A DNA stretch of 16,407 bases from Haemophilus paraphrohaemolyticus (GTDB taxonomy: Bacteria; Pseudomonadota; Gammaproteobacteria; Enterobacterales; Pasteurellaceae). A model generated the notes under the pieces. That model was not told where the DNA came from and made no database searches. It worked only from the letters and a program-made list of their open reading frames with translations. Below, in pieces: positions 7,349-15,076 of this stretch (position 1 is the first letter of the stretch; each line of letters begins with the position of its first letter). A program made the position numbers and the translations under genes. The DNA lies in contig NZ_MUXX01000025.1 in the NCBI RefSeq assembly GCF_002015045.1, positions 1 through 16,407 on the forward strand, given 5' to 3'.

Positions 7349-8218
7349 ATGGCAAAACGTGTCATTCTCTTTTTATTAACCAACCTTGCGATTACCTTCG
7401 TATTAGGGATTGTGTTAAACATTATTTTTAAAGTAACGGGGATTCAAAGCCAAAGCACCACAGGTATTTTGGTGTTATCGCTTGTGTTTGGTTTTTCAGG
7501 CTCTTTAATCTCCCTGTTTTTATCAAAAACAATGGCGTTACGTTCAGTAGGCGCAGAAATTATTAAACAGCCACGTAACCACGCAGAAGAATGGTTATTT
7601 AACACAGTGCAACGCCAGTCACAACAAGCGGCCATTCCAATGCCAGATATTGCAATTTATCATTCAGCAGATGTGAATGCTTTTGCAACAGGGGCAACCA
7701 AAAATAACTCGCTTGTCGCAGTGAGTACAGGCTTGTTAGACAACATGACTGAAGATGAAGCTGAAGCGGTTGTTGCACATGAAATTGCCCACATTGCAAA
7801 CGGCGATATGGTGACTATGACTTTATTACAAGGCGTGTTAAATACCTTTGTGATCTTCCTTTCTCGTATGATTTCAACAGCGGTGGCAAGCACTAAAGAT
7901 GAAAACGGCAATTCAAGCACAAACACAATGGTGTTCTGGATTGTTGATATTGCCTTGCAAATGGTATTTGGTGTGATTGCAACCATGATTGCGATGTGGT
8001 TTTCTCGTTACCGTGAATACCGTGCGGATGCAGGATCAGCGAAATTAGTGGGCAAAGAGAAAATGATTATGGCATTGCAACGTTTACAACGCGTTCATAA
8101 ACCGCAAGAAATGGAAGGTTCACTGGCTGCATTTATGATTAACGGTGCACGTTCAAAAGAGCTCTTTATGAGTCACCCTCCGCTTGAGAAACGCATTGAA
8201 GCGTTGAGAAATTTATAA
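7349..8218 (+). CDS. htpX: Membrane zinc protease HtpX (M48 family)
   Basis: HtpX is an inner-membrane metalloprotease that removes misfolded membrane proteins, working alongside FtsH. The 289-residue protein has two N-terminal spans (about 5-27 and 37-57) and the zinc motif HEIAH at 144-148 with His144, catalytic Glu145 and His148. Two more hydrophobic segments follow (about 155-175 and 194-215), and the third ligand Glu223 lies in YREYRAD. The C-terminus [12 protein letters not shown] is typical of the family. The ATG at 7349 has GGAG 9 nt upstream. Length and zinc ligands match E. coli HtpX closely. It is monocistronic: dinB's terminator lies before it and tandem terminators follow. Confidence 0.96.
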   Translation: MAKRVILFLLTNLAITFVLGIVLNIIFKVTGIQSQSTTGILVLSLVFGFSGSLISLFLSKTMALRSVGAEIIKQPRNHAEEWLFNTVQRQSQQAAIPMPDIAIYHSADVNAFATGATKNNSLVAVSTGLLDNMTEDEAEAVVAHEIAHIANGDMVTMTLLQGVLNTFVIFLSRMISTAVASTKDENGNSSTNTMVFWIVDIALQMVFGVIATMIAMWFSRYREYRADAGSAKLVGKEKMIMALQRLQRVHKPQEMEGSLAAFMINGARSKELFMSHPPLEKRIEALRNL

Positions 8219-8225
8219 ACTAAAA

Positions 8226-8256
8226 GGGCAATTCTAATCAAAATTGCCCTTTTTTT
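8226..8256 (+). terminator. Strong terminator of htpX
   Basis: GGGCAATT and AATTGCCC form a perfect 8-bp stem with an 8-nt loop, followed by seven T, starting 8 nt after the htpX stop. Confidence 0.92.
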
Positions 8257-8260
8257 ATCC

Positions 8261-8293
8261 ACGCCTCTCCCCCCACAAAGAGACGTTTTTTTT
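8261..8293 (+). terminator. Second tandem terminator after htpX
   Basis: ACGCCTCT and AGAGACGT pair over 8 positions with one mismatch around a C-rich 10-nt loop, followed by eight T. Right after the first terminator, it would further insulate the efe operon from htpX. Confidence 0.6.
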
Positions 8294-8326
8294 ACCTTGC
8301 GCTCAGTAAATTTGCCTCTCATAAAA

Positions 8327-8342
8327 TTTGACTCACGTCACA
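8327..8342. promoter_or_regulatory. CRP-like site upstream of efeO
   Basis: TTTGA-CTCACG-TCACA matches the CRP consensus TGTGA-N6-TCACA at nine of ten key positions, within AT-rich flanks. Its centre (8334.5) lies 61.5 bp before the start predicted from the best -10, the classic class I activator spacing. No convincing Fur box is visible in this gap. Confidence 0.45.
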
Positions 8343-8360
8343 AATCAGGATGATTTTTTA

Positions 8361-8389
8361 TTGCTAGCCAAGACAAAAACCAATAGAAT
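8361..8389 (+). promoter_or_regulatory. Candidate promoter of the efe operon
   Basis: TTGCTA at 8361-8366, a 17-bp spacer, and TAGAAT at 8384-8389 (five of six to TATAAT). Transcription would start near 8396, leaving a leader of about 68 nt before efeO. Confidence 0.5.
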
Positions 8390-8463
8390 TTGGCGCGAAT
8401 AAATCTCATTTAGGCTTTATTCAATCCTCTATTTATCCATCTTGATTTTTTAAGGAGCATCTA

Positions 8464-9294
8464 ATGCGTTTAAAATCTGTGGCACTTGCCATCTCTGGCC
8501 TTTTCGTTGCAACTTCTAGCTTCGCAGTTGATCTATCAAAAGAAACCTCTGATTACAAAAAATTCGTGGTTGAACAAATTGATATGTTAGTGACTGATAC
8601 CACTAAATTCGTTGATGCACTAAAAGCAGGCGATGTAGCAAAAGCAAAAGCACTTTATCCGATCGCACGTATGTACTACGAACGTTCTGAGCCAATCGCA
8701 GAAAGTTTTGGTGATTTAGACCCGCGTATTGATGCTCGTTTAGCTGATTTACAAGAAGAAGCAAAAGACAAAAAAGAAGCTGACATCGAAAAAGAATGGA
8801 CTGGTTTCCACAAAATTGAAAAAGTACTTTGGGAACAAAACACCACTAAAGGTATTGAAGAAACTGCAGATCAATTATTAAAAGACGTGAAAGAACTTCG
8901 TGCAAAAATCCCAACAGCTGAAGTAACTGCGGAATTAATGGTTACTGGTGCGGTGGATTTGTTAAACGAAGTTTCAACTTCTAAAGTTACTGGCGAAGAA
9001 GACATTTTCTCAAAAACTGACTTATTCGACTTCAAGGCAAACGTTGAAGGCGCAGAAAAAATCTTTGATTTATTCAAAGCAAAATTAGTGAAGAAAAATG
9101 CCAAATTAGCTAAACAAATCGAAACTGAATTTGCTGCGGTAAACAAATTATTAGCGAAACACAACAAAGCGAAAGATGGTTACGATTACAAAGCCTACAA
9201 TGAATTGAGCCAAGCTGATGTGAAAGAATTAGCAGAAGCGATCAACAAATTAGGCGAACCGCTTGCGCAAATGGGCGAATTATTAGAAAAATAA
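8464..9294 (+). CDS. efeO: Iron-uptake periplasmic protein EfeO, short imelysin form
   Basis: EfeO is the periplasmic, presumably iron-binding partner of the EfeUOB ferrous-iron importer. The 276-residue protein opens with a Sec signal peptide (MRLKSVALAISGLFVATSSFA, cut after residue 21). The rest is a charged, helical imelysin (M75) domain with the signature GFHKIEKVLWEQ at 114-125, giving the HxxE pair His116/Glu119. E. coli EfeO has an extra N-terminal cupredoxin domain of roughly 100 residues. It is absent here, as in the short EfeM-like forms. The ATG at 8464 follows AAGGAG at 7 nt. efeB starts 9 bp downstream with its RBS on the efeO stop, so the genes are co-translated. The function is by family; metal binding is not shown here. 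Confidence 0.92.
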   Translation: MRLKSVALAISGLFVATSSFAVDLSKETSDYKKFVVEQIDMLVTDTTKFVDALKAGDVAKAKALYPIARMYYERSEPIAESFGDLDPRIDARLADLQEEAKDKKEADIEKEWTGFHKIEKVLWEQNTTKGIEETADQLLKDVKELRAKIPTAEVTAELMVTGAVDLLNEVSTSKVTGEEDIFSKTDLFDFKANVEGAEKIFDLFKAKLVKKNAKLAKQIETEFAAVNKLLAKHNKAKDGYDYKAYNELSQADVKELAEAINKLGEPLAQMGELLEK

Positions 9295-9303
9295 GGAAAA
9301 ACT

Positions 9304-10518
9304 ATGAGCGGATCATCTCGTAATTGTCGCCGTGATTTTCTGAAACAAGCTACAATCCTCAGTGCCAGCCTCGCGGTTGGCACTGCCTATGCTGAGCAGT
9401 CAAAATCGGCAACCCAAACAAAACCTTCCATCTCAACCAAAAATCAATATCCATTCTACGGTCAACACCAAGAAGGTATTACCACTCCAGCACAAAAACA
9501 TATTTATTTTATGGTGGTAGATCTACACACAACCGATCTTGAAACCATCAAAGATATGTTCAAAACTTGGACAGAATACAGTGCCAACTTAACGGAAGGA
9601 AAACCTGTTCAACCTTACGGCAAAAACGGTTATGTGCCACCAAAAGATACAGGCGAAGCAGCTAGCCTCAACGCGAGCAATTTAACCCTCACTTTCGGCG
9701 TGAGCCCAAGTTTCTTTGAGAAACTGAATATTGCGCATCTCAAGCCAAAAGAATTACAAGATCTACCGCACTTCCCGCGTGATCAAATGCGCCCTGAATA
9801 TACTGGCGGCGATATTTGTATCCAATCTTGTGCGGACGATCCGCAAGTGGCATTCCACGCAGTACATAATCTCGTGCGCGTTGCCCGTACCAACATCACA
9901 ATGAAATGGAGCCAATCTGGTTTCAATTCCTTTGAACACAACGACACACCGCGTAACCTTATGGGCTTCAAAGATGGTACAGCCAATGCGCAAGGCAAAA
10001 AACTTGATGAGCAAGTATGGTATGAAGGCGACGGTTGGTTGAAAGGCGGTAGTTATTTAGTGGCGCGCCGTATCCAAATTCATTTGGAAACTTGGGATCG
10101 TACTAGCCTTAATGAACAACAAAACACCTTTGGTCGCTATCGCCCATCTGGCGCAGCTTACGGAGAAAAACACGAACACGATCCTGTGGATATCAATAAG
10201 AAAGACGAAAAAGGCAATCCTGTTATGCCAGAAAGCTCACATGTTTTCTTAGCGAAAAAAGCCATCGTGCCAATTTTGCGTCGTTCGTTCTCTTATGCCA
10301 GCGGTGTTGATCCAAAAACAGGACAATTTGATGCGGGATTATTATTTATCTCGTTCCAAAAAGATCCTGAACATTTCATCAAAATTCAAAAAATGTTCGG
10401 CAATGATGACAAATTGAACGAATACATTACCCACATCGGCAGCGGTTTATTCGCTTGTTTCGCAGGAGTAAAAGACCAAAATGACTATCTTGGCAAAGCG
10501 TTATTTGACGCCATTTAA
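9304..10518 (+). CDS. efeB: DyP-type haem peroxidase EfeB, Tat-exported
   Basis: EfeB is a periplasmic dye-decolourising haem peroxidase of the Efe iron system. In E. coli it is proposed to oxidise ferrous iron or to help take iron from haem; the latter is debated. The 404-residue protein starts with a twin-arginine signal, NCRRDFLKQ followed by a hydrophobic stretch to TAYA at about residue 30, so it is folded with haem before export. Seen: the DyP motif GFKDG at 221-225 with distal Asp224, likely proximal haem ligand His313 in SSHVFLA, and RRSFSYASG with Arg326/Arg327. The last 38 bp overlap the start of efeU. The RBS AAGGA spans the efeO stop. Family and length agree well. Confidence 0.93.
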   Translation: MSGSSRNCRRDFLKQATILSASLAVGTAYAEQSKSATQTKPSISTKNQYPFYGQHQEGITTPAQKHIYFMVVDLHTTDLETIKDMFKTWTEYSANLTEGKPVQPYGKNGYVPPKDTGEAASLNASNLTLTFGVSPSFFEKLNIAHLKPKELQDLPHFPRDQMRPEYTGGDICIQSCADDPQVAFHAVHNLVRVARTNITMKWSQSGFNSFEHNDTPRNLMGFKDGTANAQGKKLDEQVWYEGDGWLKGGSYLVARRIQIHLETWDRTSLNEQQNTFGRYRPSGAAYGEKHEHDPVDINKKDEKGNPVMPESSHVFLAKKAIVPILRRSFSYASGVDPKTGQFDAGLLFISFQKDPEHFIKIQKMFGNDDKLNEYITHIGSGLFACFAGVKDQNDYLGKALFDAI

Positions 10519-12193
10519 GTCTATTTTAGCCGCACTCACGCTCAGCTTTACGCTGAGCGTTTGCGCTTATGCTAAAGTTAATGTAAGCCCATTGTTTATC
10601 CAAGTTTCGGATGCAATGGAACAAGTTAAACAGGGAGAGTTGGAAAAAACTCTGCCAATTTTGACCGCACTTCAACAAGAATTTAATGCTTTTGAAAATC
10701 ACGATTCGCCAATGGGCAAAGAAGTTGCAGCGACTCTTGCACGCTCACAACAGCAACCTAATTTGGATAATCTTGAACAGCTTTCCAAAGCCTTAATCGC
10801 CTTTGAGAAAGAACAAAATCCTGTTGATTACACCGCCAAACGCGCTCAATTTGCGAAACGCGTAATGCCCGTTTATGCACAACTCGACAAAGCGGTGAAA
10901 GCACACGATTTAGAGGCGGTACAAAATGAATACAAACGTTTCAATACCACTTGGTCAATCAATGAAATGCCTGTACGTGAAAGCAGCCTCGGACATTATG
11001 GTCAAATCGAAAACGCAATGACCTATTTACGTATCGCGATGCTTTCTGATCCTGTCAATTACGCAGAAATGGAAAAACAATCCACCGCACTTGGCGCCGC
11101 ATTAGAGGACTTCAAAGCGGGCAATGTTCTGCAACCGCAAACCTCCACCGCAGCAGATGCGCCAACCACCTTAGCGCAAGGCATTAATTTGCTCAACCAC
11201 GCTTATTCCGCCTTTGAAAGCAATCAGCTCGATCAAGGAAAAAATGACCTTGCGTTGTTTATTCAACAATGGCCGATTTTTGAAGGTGAAGTAAGCACCC
11301 GCGACGGCTCTCTTTACACGCGCGTAGAAAGCGATTTGCCACTGATTATGGTGAAAGGCAATGATGCGGCGAATATGCAACAGTTCTCACAACTGATTAA
11401 CAATCTTAGCCAAATCAGCAGCGGCAATTACACTTACATTGACGCGATGTTGATTTTGCTACGTGAAGGTGTGGAAGCCTTACTAATCATTATGGCGTTG
11501 CTCACCACGCTCAAAGTGGCAAATCAACCGCGTGCCAAACGCTGGGTTTACGCGGGTGCAGGCTTAGGCATTGTGGCAAGTTTATTGGGCGCTGTTGCTT
11601 TACAACAATTTTTCCCAATGGTCTCTGCTAGCTCAAACCGTGAGATTATCGAAGGCGGTGTCGGTATCATTGCCGTTGCAATGATGTTGATTGTCGGCGC
11701 GTGGCTACACAGCAAATCTTCCATCACGGGTTGGAAAAAATTTATGGATAAACAAGTGGCGCAAGCATTGGCTACGGGTAGCCTACTGTCAATGATGTCG
11801 CTCAGTTTCCTTTCTGTATTCCGTGAAGGGGCAGAAACCGTGCTGTTCTATGTAGGAATGTTACCGCTGATTGAACTGAAAGATTTGATCTTAGGTATCG
11901 GCTTGGCGTTCGTAGCATTGGCGGTCATTGCGTTAGTGATGACCAAATCCACCAAACGCTTGCCAATTCATCATTTATTCAAAGTGATGACCCTGTTGAT
12001 TTATTTCCTCGCGTTCAAAATCCTTGGCGTCAGCGTTCACGCATTACAGCTCACTAACACATTGCCAAGCACCATCGTAGAACACTTACCAAATATCCCA
12101 GATATTGGTTTCTACGCCACCACGGAAGGTATCGGCGCGCAAATTGTGTACCTAATCCTAATCCCAGTGGTCGCCAAATTTTTCAAAAAATAG
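10481..12193 (+). CDS. efeU: Ftr1-type iron permease EfeU with periplasmic N-domain
   Basis: EfeU moves iron through the inner membrane. This 570-residue protein is about twice E. coli EfeU. A signal peptide (about 1-31, ending CAYA) leads a helical periplasmic part to about 318, then a seven-span Ftr1 permease with the iron motifs REGVE at 328-332 and REGAE at 448-452 and an extra REIIEG at 387-392. The N-part carries a repeated pattern, WSINEMPVRESSLGHYGQIE at 158-177 and WPIFEGEVSTRDGSLYTRVE at 264-283, suggesting a duplicated domain. Start: ATG at 10481, inside efeB, with AGGAG about 12 nt upstream; the long spacing and 38-bp overlap suggest translational coupling. Two Hin-type uptake words lie within the gene. 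Gene order is O-B-U, not the E. coli U-O-B. Confidence 0.9.
   Translation: MTILAKRYLTPFKSILAALTLSFTLSVCAYAKVNVSPLFIQVSDAMEQVKQGELEKTLPILTALQQEFNAFENHDSPMGKEVAATLARSQQQPNLDNLEQLSKALIAFEKEQNPVDYTAKRAQFAKRVMPVYAQLDKAVKAHDLEAVQNEYKRFNTTWSINEMPVRESSLGHYGQIENAMTYLRIAMLSDPVNYAEMEKQSTALGAALEDFKAGNVLQPQTSTAADAPTTLAQGINLLNHAYSAFESNQLDQGKNDLALFIQQWPIFEGEVSTRDGSLYTRVESDLPLIMVKGNDAANMQQFSQLINNLSQISSGNYTYIDAMLILLREGVEALLIIMALLTTLKVANQPRAKRWVYAGAGLGIVASLLGAVALQQFFPMVSASSNREIIEGGVGIIAVAMMLIVGAWLHSKSSITGWKKFMDKQVAQALATGSLLSMMSLSFLSVFREGAETVLFYVGMLPLIELKDLILGIGLAFVALAVIALVMTKSTKRLPIHHLFKVMTLLIYFLAFKILGVSVHALQLTNTLPSTIVEHLPNIPDIGFYATTEGIGAQIVYLILIPVVAKFFKK
10662..10672 (-). repeat. Hin-type DNA uptake sequence in efeU
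   Basis: The minus strand reads AAGTGCGGTCA followed by AAATT, a full match to the Haemophilus influenzae-type uptake core and tail. Confidence 0.85.
11084..11092 (-). repeat. Hin-type uptake core in efeU
   Basis: The minus strand reads AAGTGCGGT, the exact 9-base core, without the AT-rich tail. Confidence 0.6.
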
Positions 12194-12239
12194 ACCGCAC
12201 TTAAACGCTCAAAACCGTACAAAAGTGCGGTTTATTTTT
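12194..12239. terminator. Bidirectional terminator made of inverted uptake sequences
   Basis: ACCGCACTT at 12194-12202 and AAGTGCGGT at 12223-12231 are inverted exact Hin-type uptake cores that pair into a 9-bp stem with a 20-nt loop. On the plus strand TTATTTTTC follows. On the minus strand CTATTTTTTG follows. It starts on the last base of the efeU stop and can serve both efeU and convergent menF. Paired uptake words acting as terminators are well known in Haemophilus. Confidence 0.8.
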
Positions 12240-12264
12240 CTCTTAATTTTATAATCATAATAGA

Positions 12265-13527
12265 TTATGATAGCAGTTTAGCCAATGCCTGCGATTTTCG
12301 CTCAATTTCTTGCCACTCAGAAACAGATTCTGATTCTGCCACAATGCCTGCCCCCGCATAAAGTGTGATCTGGTTATGTTCAATTTTGGCTGAACGAAGG
12401 GTTACGCAAAATTCTGCTTCTTGTAGATTAAAAATGCCTAATGTGCCCGCATACCAACCTCGTTTAAAAGGTTCATTTTTAGCAATAAATTGCTTTGCTT
12501 TAGCACGCGGTAATCCTGCAATGGCTGCGGTTGGGTGAATTTGGCGTAAGCAATCTTGATCGAGTACATCAGTTTTTAAGATTGCCTCAATCCGTCTTCT
12601 TAAATGTTGCACATTGTGTAAGCGTTTGATTTCTGGTGAATGTACCTCAAATGCTTCTACATAAGTATTCAAATGCGCCTCAATATCTTCCACTACAAGC
12701 TGGTTTTCATAGATATTCTTAGTATCTTTTAACAACCATTGGGCATTTTTCTCCGTTTCGATTGGATTATCAGAAACAGCAACCGTTCCTGCCAATGCTT
12801 CAGTAAAAAGTTGATTTCCCTTGCGATAATATAAACGCTCAGGCGTTGAGCCCACAAAAGCATTCTGTGCATTTTCTGCCCATAAAAAATGGTAGCAACC
12901 AAGATTGATTTCTCGGCTCTGTTCGACTAAATCATAAGCAGAAATGTGGTTTTCAAAGGTAAGTTGAGTGGCGTTTGCTAACACTACCTTACGTAAATCA
13001 CCCGATTTGATTTGGATAATCGCCTGCTCAATATTGGCTTTCCATTGCTCAAATGTACAAGCAGGTTGAGGAGGAAGTATTTGATGATTTTGAACGAAGA
13101 AAGTTGTACATGGTTCTGCAAAAATGTCAGTAAAATCAACAGCTTGCTCACTTATATTTAATGTCAGGTAAGCAGTCAATTTTTGCGAATTTTTTACTAA
13201 CATTAAGCGGGGTAAGACAAATTGGCAAAGCCCTTCAAATTGAATACCACCGACGAGAGAAAGTGAGTTAGATTGCACAAAAGCTTGTGCCTCTTCTAGC
13301 GAAGAAAAAGTTTCTACCGCCCCGATAGTAGCAATCGTTTGATTTTCATCTCGCTTTTCAAAGAAAAAGTGCGGAAAATGCTGATTTTGCGATTTTAGCC
13401 AGCCTAATAACGAAGATTCTTCTGCCAGCAAATCGACATCTGCCTTAAGTTGAATCCATTCTTGAGCTAATTGCAGCTGTGAAAGTTGCTCGCTAAGTTG
13501 TTGTTTTAATTGAGTAAAAACTGACAT
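12265..13527 (-). CDS. menF: Isochorismate synthase, menaquinone type
   Basis: MenF converts chorismate to isochorismate, the entry step to menaquinone, needed in this family for anaerobic respiration. The 420-residue protein has a divergent N-terminal part (1-150) and a chorismate-binding domain. Seen: RKVVLAN at 179-185 with the likely catalytic Lys180, FTEALAGT at 241-248, ENQLVVEDI at 274-282, HPTAAIAGLPR at 331-341, GWYAGTLG at 357-364, FCVTLRSA at 373-380 and YAGAGIVAESE at 390-400. ENxLVVEDI and QHLRR resemble E. coli MenF more than EntC or the anthranilate synthases. I start at the ATG at 13527; a TTG two codons earlier is the only alternative and neither has a clear RBS. No other men gene is adjacent. 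The variant uptake word AAGTGCGGAAAA begins at 13367. Confidence 0.9.
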   Translation of the reverse strand: MSVFTQLKQQLSEQLSQLQLAQEWIQLKADVDLLAEESSLLGWLKSQNQHFPHFFFEKRDENQTIATIGAVETFSSLEEAQAFVQSNSLSLVGGIQFEGLCQFVLPRLMLVKNSQKLTAYLTLNISEQAVDFTDIFAEPCTTFFVQNHQILPPQPACTFEQWKANIEQAIIQIKSGDLRKVVLANATQLTFENHISAYDLVEQSREINLGCYHFLWAENAQNAFVGSTPERLYYRKGNQLFTEALAGTVAVSDNPIETEKNAQWLLKDTKNIYENQLVVEDIEAHLNTYVEAFEVHSPEIKRLHNVQHLRRRIEAILKTDVLDQDCLRQIHPTAAIAGLPRAKAKQFIAKNEPFKRGWYAGTLGIFNLQEAEFCVTLRSAKIEHNQITLYAGAGIVAESESVSEWQEIERKSQALAKLLS

Positions 13528-13650
13528 ACGCAAAATTTTTAGAAAATCAAACCGCTATTTGTAAAAAAGGTGTTTATTTTAGCTCAAATCCTCTTTTTTT
13601 TCCTTAAAAAATTGAAATGTAGCAATACCAACGGTTTAGAGCTGTTTTTC

Positions 13651-13723
13651 GTTCCGAAACTATTGCGTATTTTAGCGGTTTTTGTAGTAGAAAAATCAAT
13701 AAGTTACAAAATAGTTTCGGAAC
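13651..13723. repeat. Perfect 14-bp inverted repeat next to the integrase
   Basis: GTTCCGAAACTATT at 13651-13664 recurs as its exact complement, AATAGTTTCGGAAC, at 13710-13723, with 45 bp between. It lies 26 bp past the integrase stop, where the attachment site of such an element is expected. It could be an integrase or host-factor binding region. It could also form an RNA hairpin in the integrase 3' end, comparable to the lambda sib element. Confidence 0.8.
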
Positions 13724-13748
13724 ACTTTTTCTGGTTTAAAATGCATAA

Positions 13749-14801
13749 TTATTCTATTTTTATGGATATTATTTCATCTAATGGTTTGAGTGTTTTCTCT
13801 TTTCGTATGTAGTGCTGTGTCATTTTTGGAGTAGTGTGGCCCAGTGTTTTTTGAGCTTGTTCATCGCTGGCAAGTAGGGATAAATCGGTAGCGGATTTAG
13901 CTCTGAGATCTCGCAATTGAAGAGGGAATAATTCATCTTCAAGGGCAGGATAATTTGCGATAGTTTTTCGTTTCAATTGGTCAAAAAAATCACTCAAACG
14001 CTCTCTCTTTAATTGCCTTCCTCTTTTGTTGGTAAATAGCCATTCATTTCCATTCTGTAATCTCCTTTCAATAATTTCTTTAAGTTTTCCTACCACAGCA
14101 AACTGGATTTTCTTTTTGGTCTTTTTCTGCGTGATATGTAATATACCATTATAAATATGGGAGCGGTGTATTTTGCAGAGGTCGATAGGACGTTGTCCGA
14201 TGAGGTACATAATCTGCAAAATATCTCGCATTTGTCCATCAGCACACTCTATCAATTTCTCCAGTAGGTAATCTTCGATGTAAACATCTCTGAATTTAAC
14301 TGGATATTTTTTTACGCCTTGTGATGGGCTGGGTAACTTGGTATATCCCCATTCACGGGCTTTGTTCCAAATGTGGCTCAATAATCCTACTTCGTTGTTG
14401 GCTGAAGGTGGGTTGTTTTTTCTCCATTGTAGATACTGACTGATGTGTTTTGGCTCGATTTTTTCTAAGGCAACAGGTGGATTACCGAAAAATCGGCAAA
14501 GCCATTTAATAGCGGTGTGATTAGCAAGTTGTGTGCTTTTGCTTTTTGTGGGCACGACTTCCAATTCATACCGTTTAGCGACATCAATAAATAGCACGAT
14601 TTCAGAAACTTGGTGGGATGCCATGTTGAGCTTGGCGGCTTCAAGGACGGCGTGATATTTATCTGAACCGAGTGATTTTTCTTTGCCATTAGCAAGAACG
14701 TAGTAAAAGTATTCGACAATTTGACCGCTTGCCCGTTTGCGTCTGCGACAGAGTAGGTTTGGGGGCAAGCCTTGGTTTTGTCTTTTGCGTGGGCGTGCCA
14801 T
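13749..14801 (-). CDS. int: Tyrosine integrase, lambda Int type
   Basis: This site-specific recombinase integrates and excises the phage. The first 60 residues (RPRKRQNQGLPPNLLCRRR, then YFYYVLANGKEKSLGSD) resemble the arm-site binding domain of lambda Int, which has DLPPNLY and a similar G-rich strand pattern. A core-binding domain follows at about 65-165 and the catalytic domain at 170-345: Arg204 in GQRPIDLC, a lysine around 227-231, RDLR at 297-300, His322 in LGHTTPKM and the nucleophile Tyr331 in QHYIR. The usual HxxR histidine is Arg297, a change I recall in other phage integrases. The ATG has a strong TAGGAGG 5-6 nt upstream. It lies 8 bp after the DUF4224 gene. An Apl-like uptake variant (GCAAGCGGTCA) lies at 14722-14732. 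Confidence 0.93.
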   Translation of the reverse strand: MARPRKRQNQGLPPNLLCRRRKRASGQIVEYFYYVLANGKEKSLGSDKYHAVLEAAKLNMASHQVSEIVLFIDVAKRYELEVVPTKSKSTQLANHTAIKWLCRFFGNPPVALEKIEPKHISQYLQWRKNNPPSANNEVGLLSHIWNKAREWGYTKLPSPSQGVKKYPVKFRDVYIEDYLLEKLIECADGQMRDILQIMYLIGQRPIDLCKIHRSHIYNGILHITQKKTKKKIQFAVVGKLKEIIERRLQNGNEWLFTNKRGRQLKRERLSDFFDQLKRKTIANYPALEDELFPLQLRDLRAKSATDLSLLASDEQAQKTLGHTTPKMTQHYIRKEKTLKPLDEIISIKIE

Positions 14802-14809
14802 AAATCCTC

Positions 14810-15034
14810 CTAGCTTGCTTTTGTTTCATTAGAGACCCAGCCATCATCATTGGCAGGCATATTTTTTCTTGGTCTGGGGGCGGCATAATCCCGTCTGACA
14901 ATAGGCGTACCGTGGGCGTTAATTTTGAAGGGGATACCCATTTCGTTGAGTTGTTCAATCATTTTGGCTTGTTGTTTTCTCCCTGTGAGGAAGAGCAGTT
15001 CTTCACGGGAGAGAAAATCGGTGTAGATGTCCAT
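14810..15034 (-). CDS. DUF4224 family small phage protein
   Basis: This 74-residue protein has a conserved core, FLSREELLFLTGRKQQAKMI then LNEMGIPFKINAHGTPIVRRD, typical of DUF4224. These small proteins often sit just before phage integrases and have been suggested to act in excision or control, without firm proof. The core looks like a helix-turn-helix-like N-part followed by a small beta hairpin; the tail (PRPRKNMPANDDGW) is charged. I start at the ATG at 15034, which has GGAG 7 nt upstream. An in-frame ATG at 15061 would lie inside a terminator palindrome. The stop almost touches the integrase RBS, so the two are translated together. An excisionase role is inference. Confidence 0.8.
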   Translation of the reverse strand: MDIYTDFLSREELLFLTGRKQQAKMIEQLNEMGIPFKINAHGTPIVRRDYAAPRPRKNMPANDDGWVSNETKAS

Positions 15035-15043
15035 TTGTTTCTC

Positions 15044-15069
15044 CAATAAAAAACCCTCCATATGGAGGG
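15044..15069 (-). terminator. Palindromic terminator or attenuator before DUF4224-int
   Basis: CCCTCCATATGGAGGG at 15054-15069 is a perfect 16-bp palindrome. On the minus strand it is followed by TTTTTTATT. It lies 7 nt after the 41-residue gene's stop and 10 nt before the RBS-start region of the DUF4224 gene. It should end the upstream antirepressor transcript, fully or partly, before the integrase genes. Confidence 0.75.
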
Positions 15070-15076
15070 CGTGGGT

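Noticed and set aside
8294..8463. Fur box before efeO
   Set aside because: I looked for GATAAT-type hexamer arrays and found only loose AT-rich matches.
13580..13600. tRNA-like 3' fragment (AGCTCAAATCCTCT) as an att remnant
   Set aside because: It resembles a T-loop by a few bases only; no acceptor end or CCA-type context follows, and a T-run comes next.
13570..13812. 80-residue plus-strand frame between menF and int
   Set aside because: It begins at a GTG without a good RBS, is low in complexity, contains the 14-bp inverted repeat and runs antisense into the end of the integrase gene.
14465..14958. Minus-strand frames of 84 and 89 residues overlapping int and the DUF4224 gene
   Set aside because: They are out of frame with two recognised genes and have no motif of their own.
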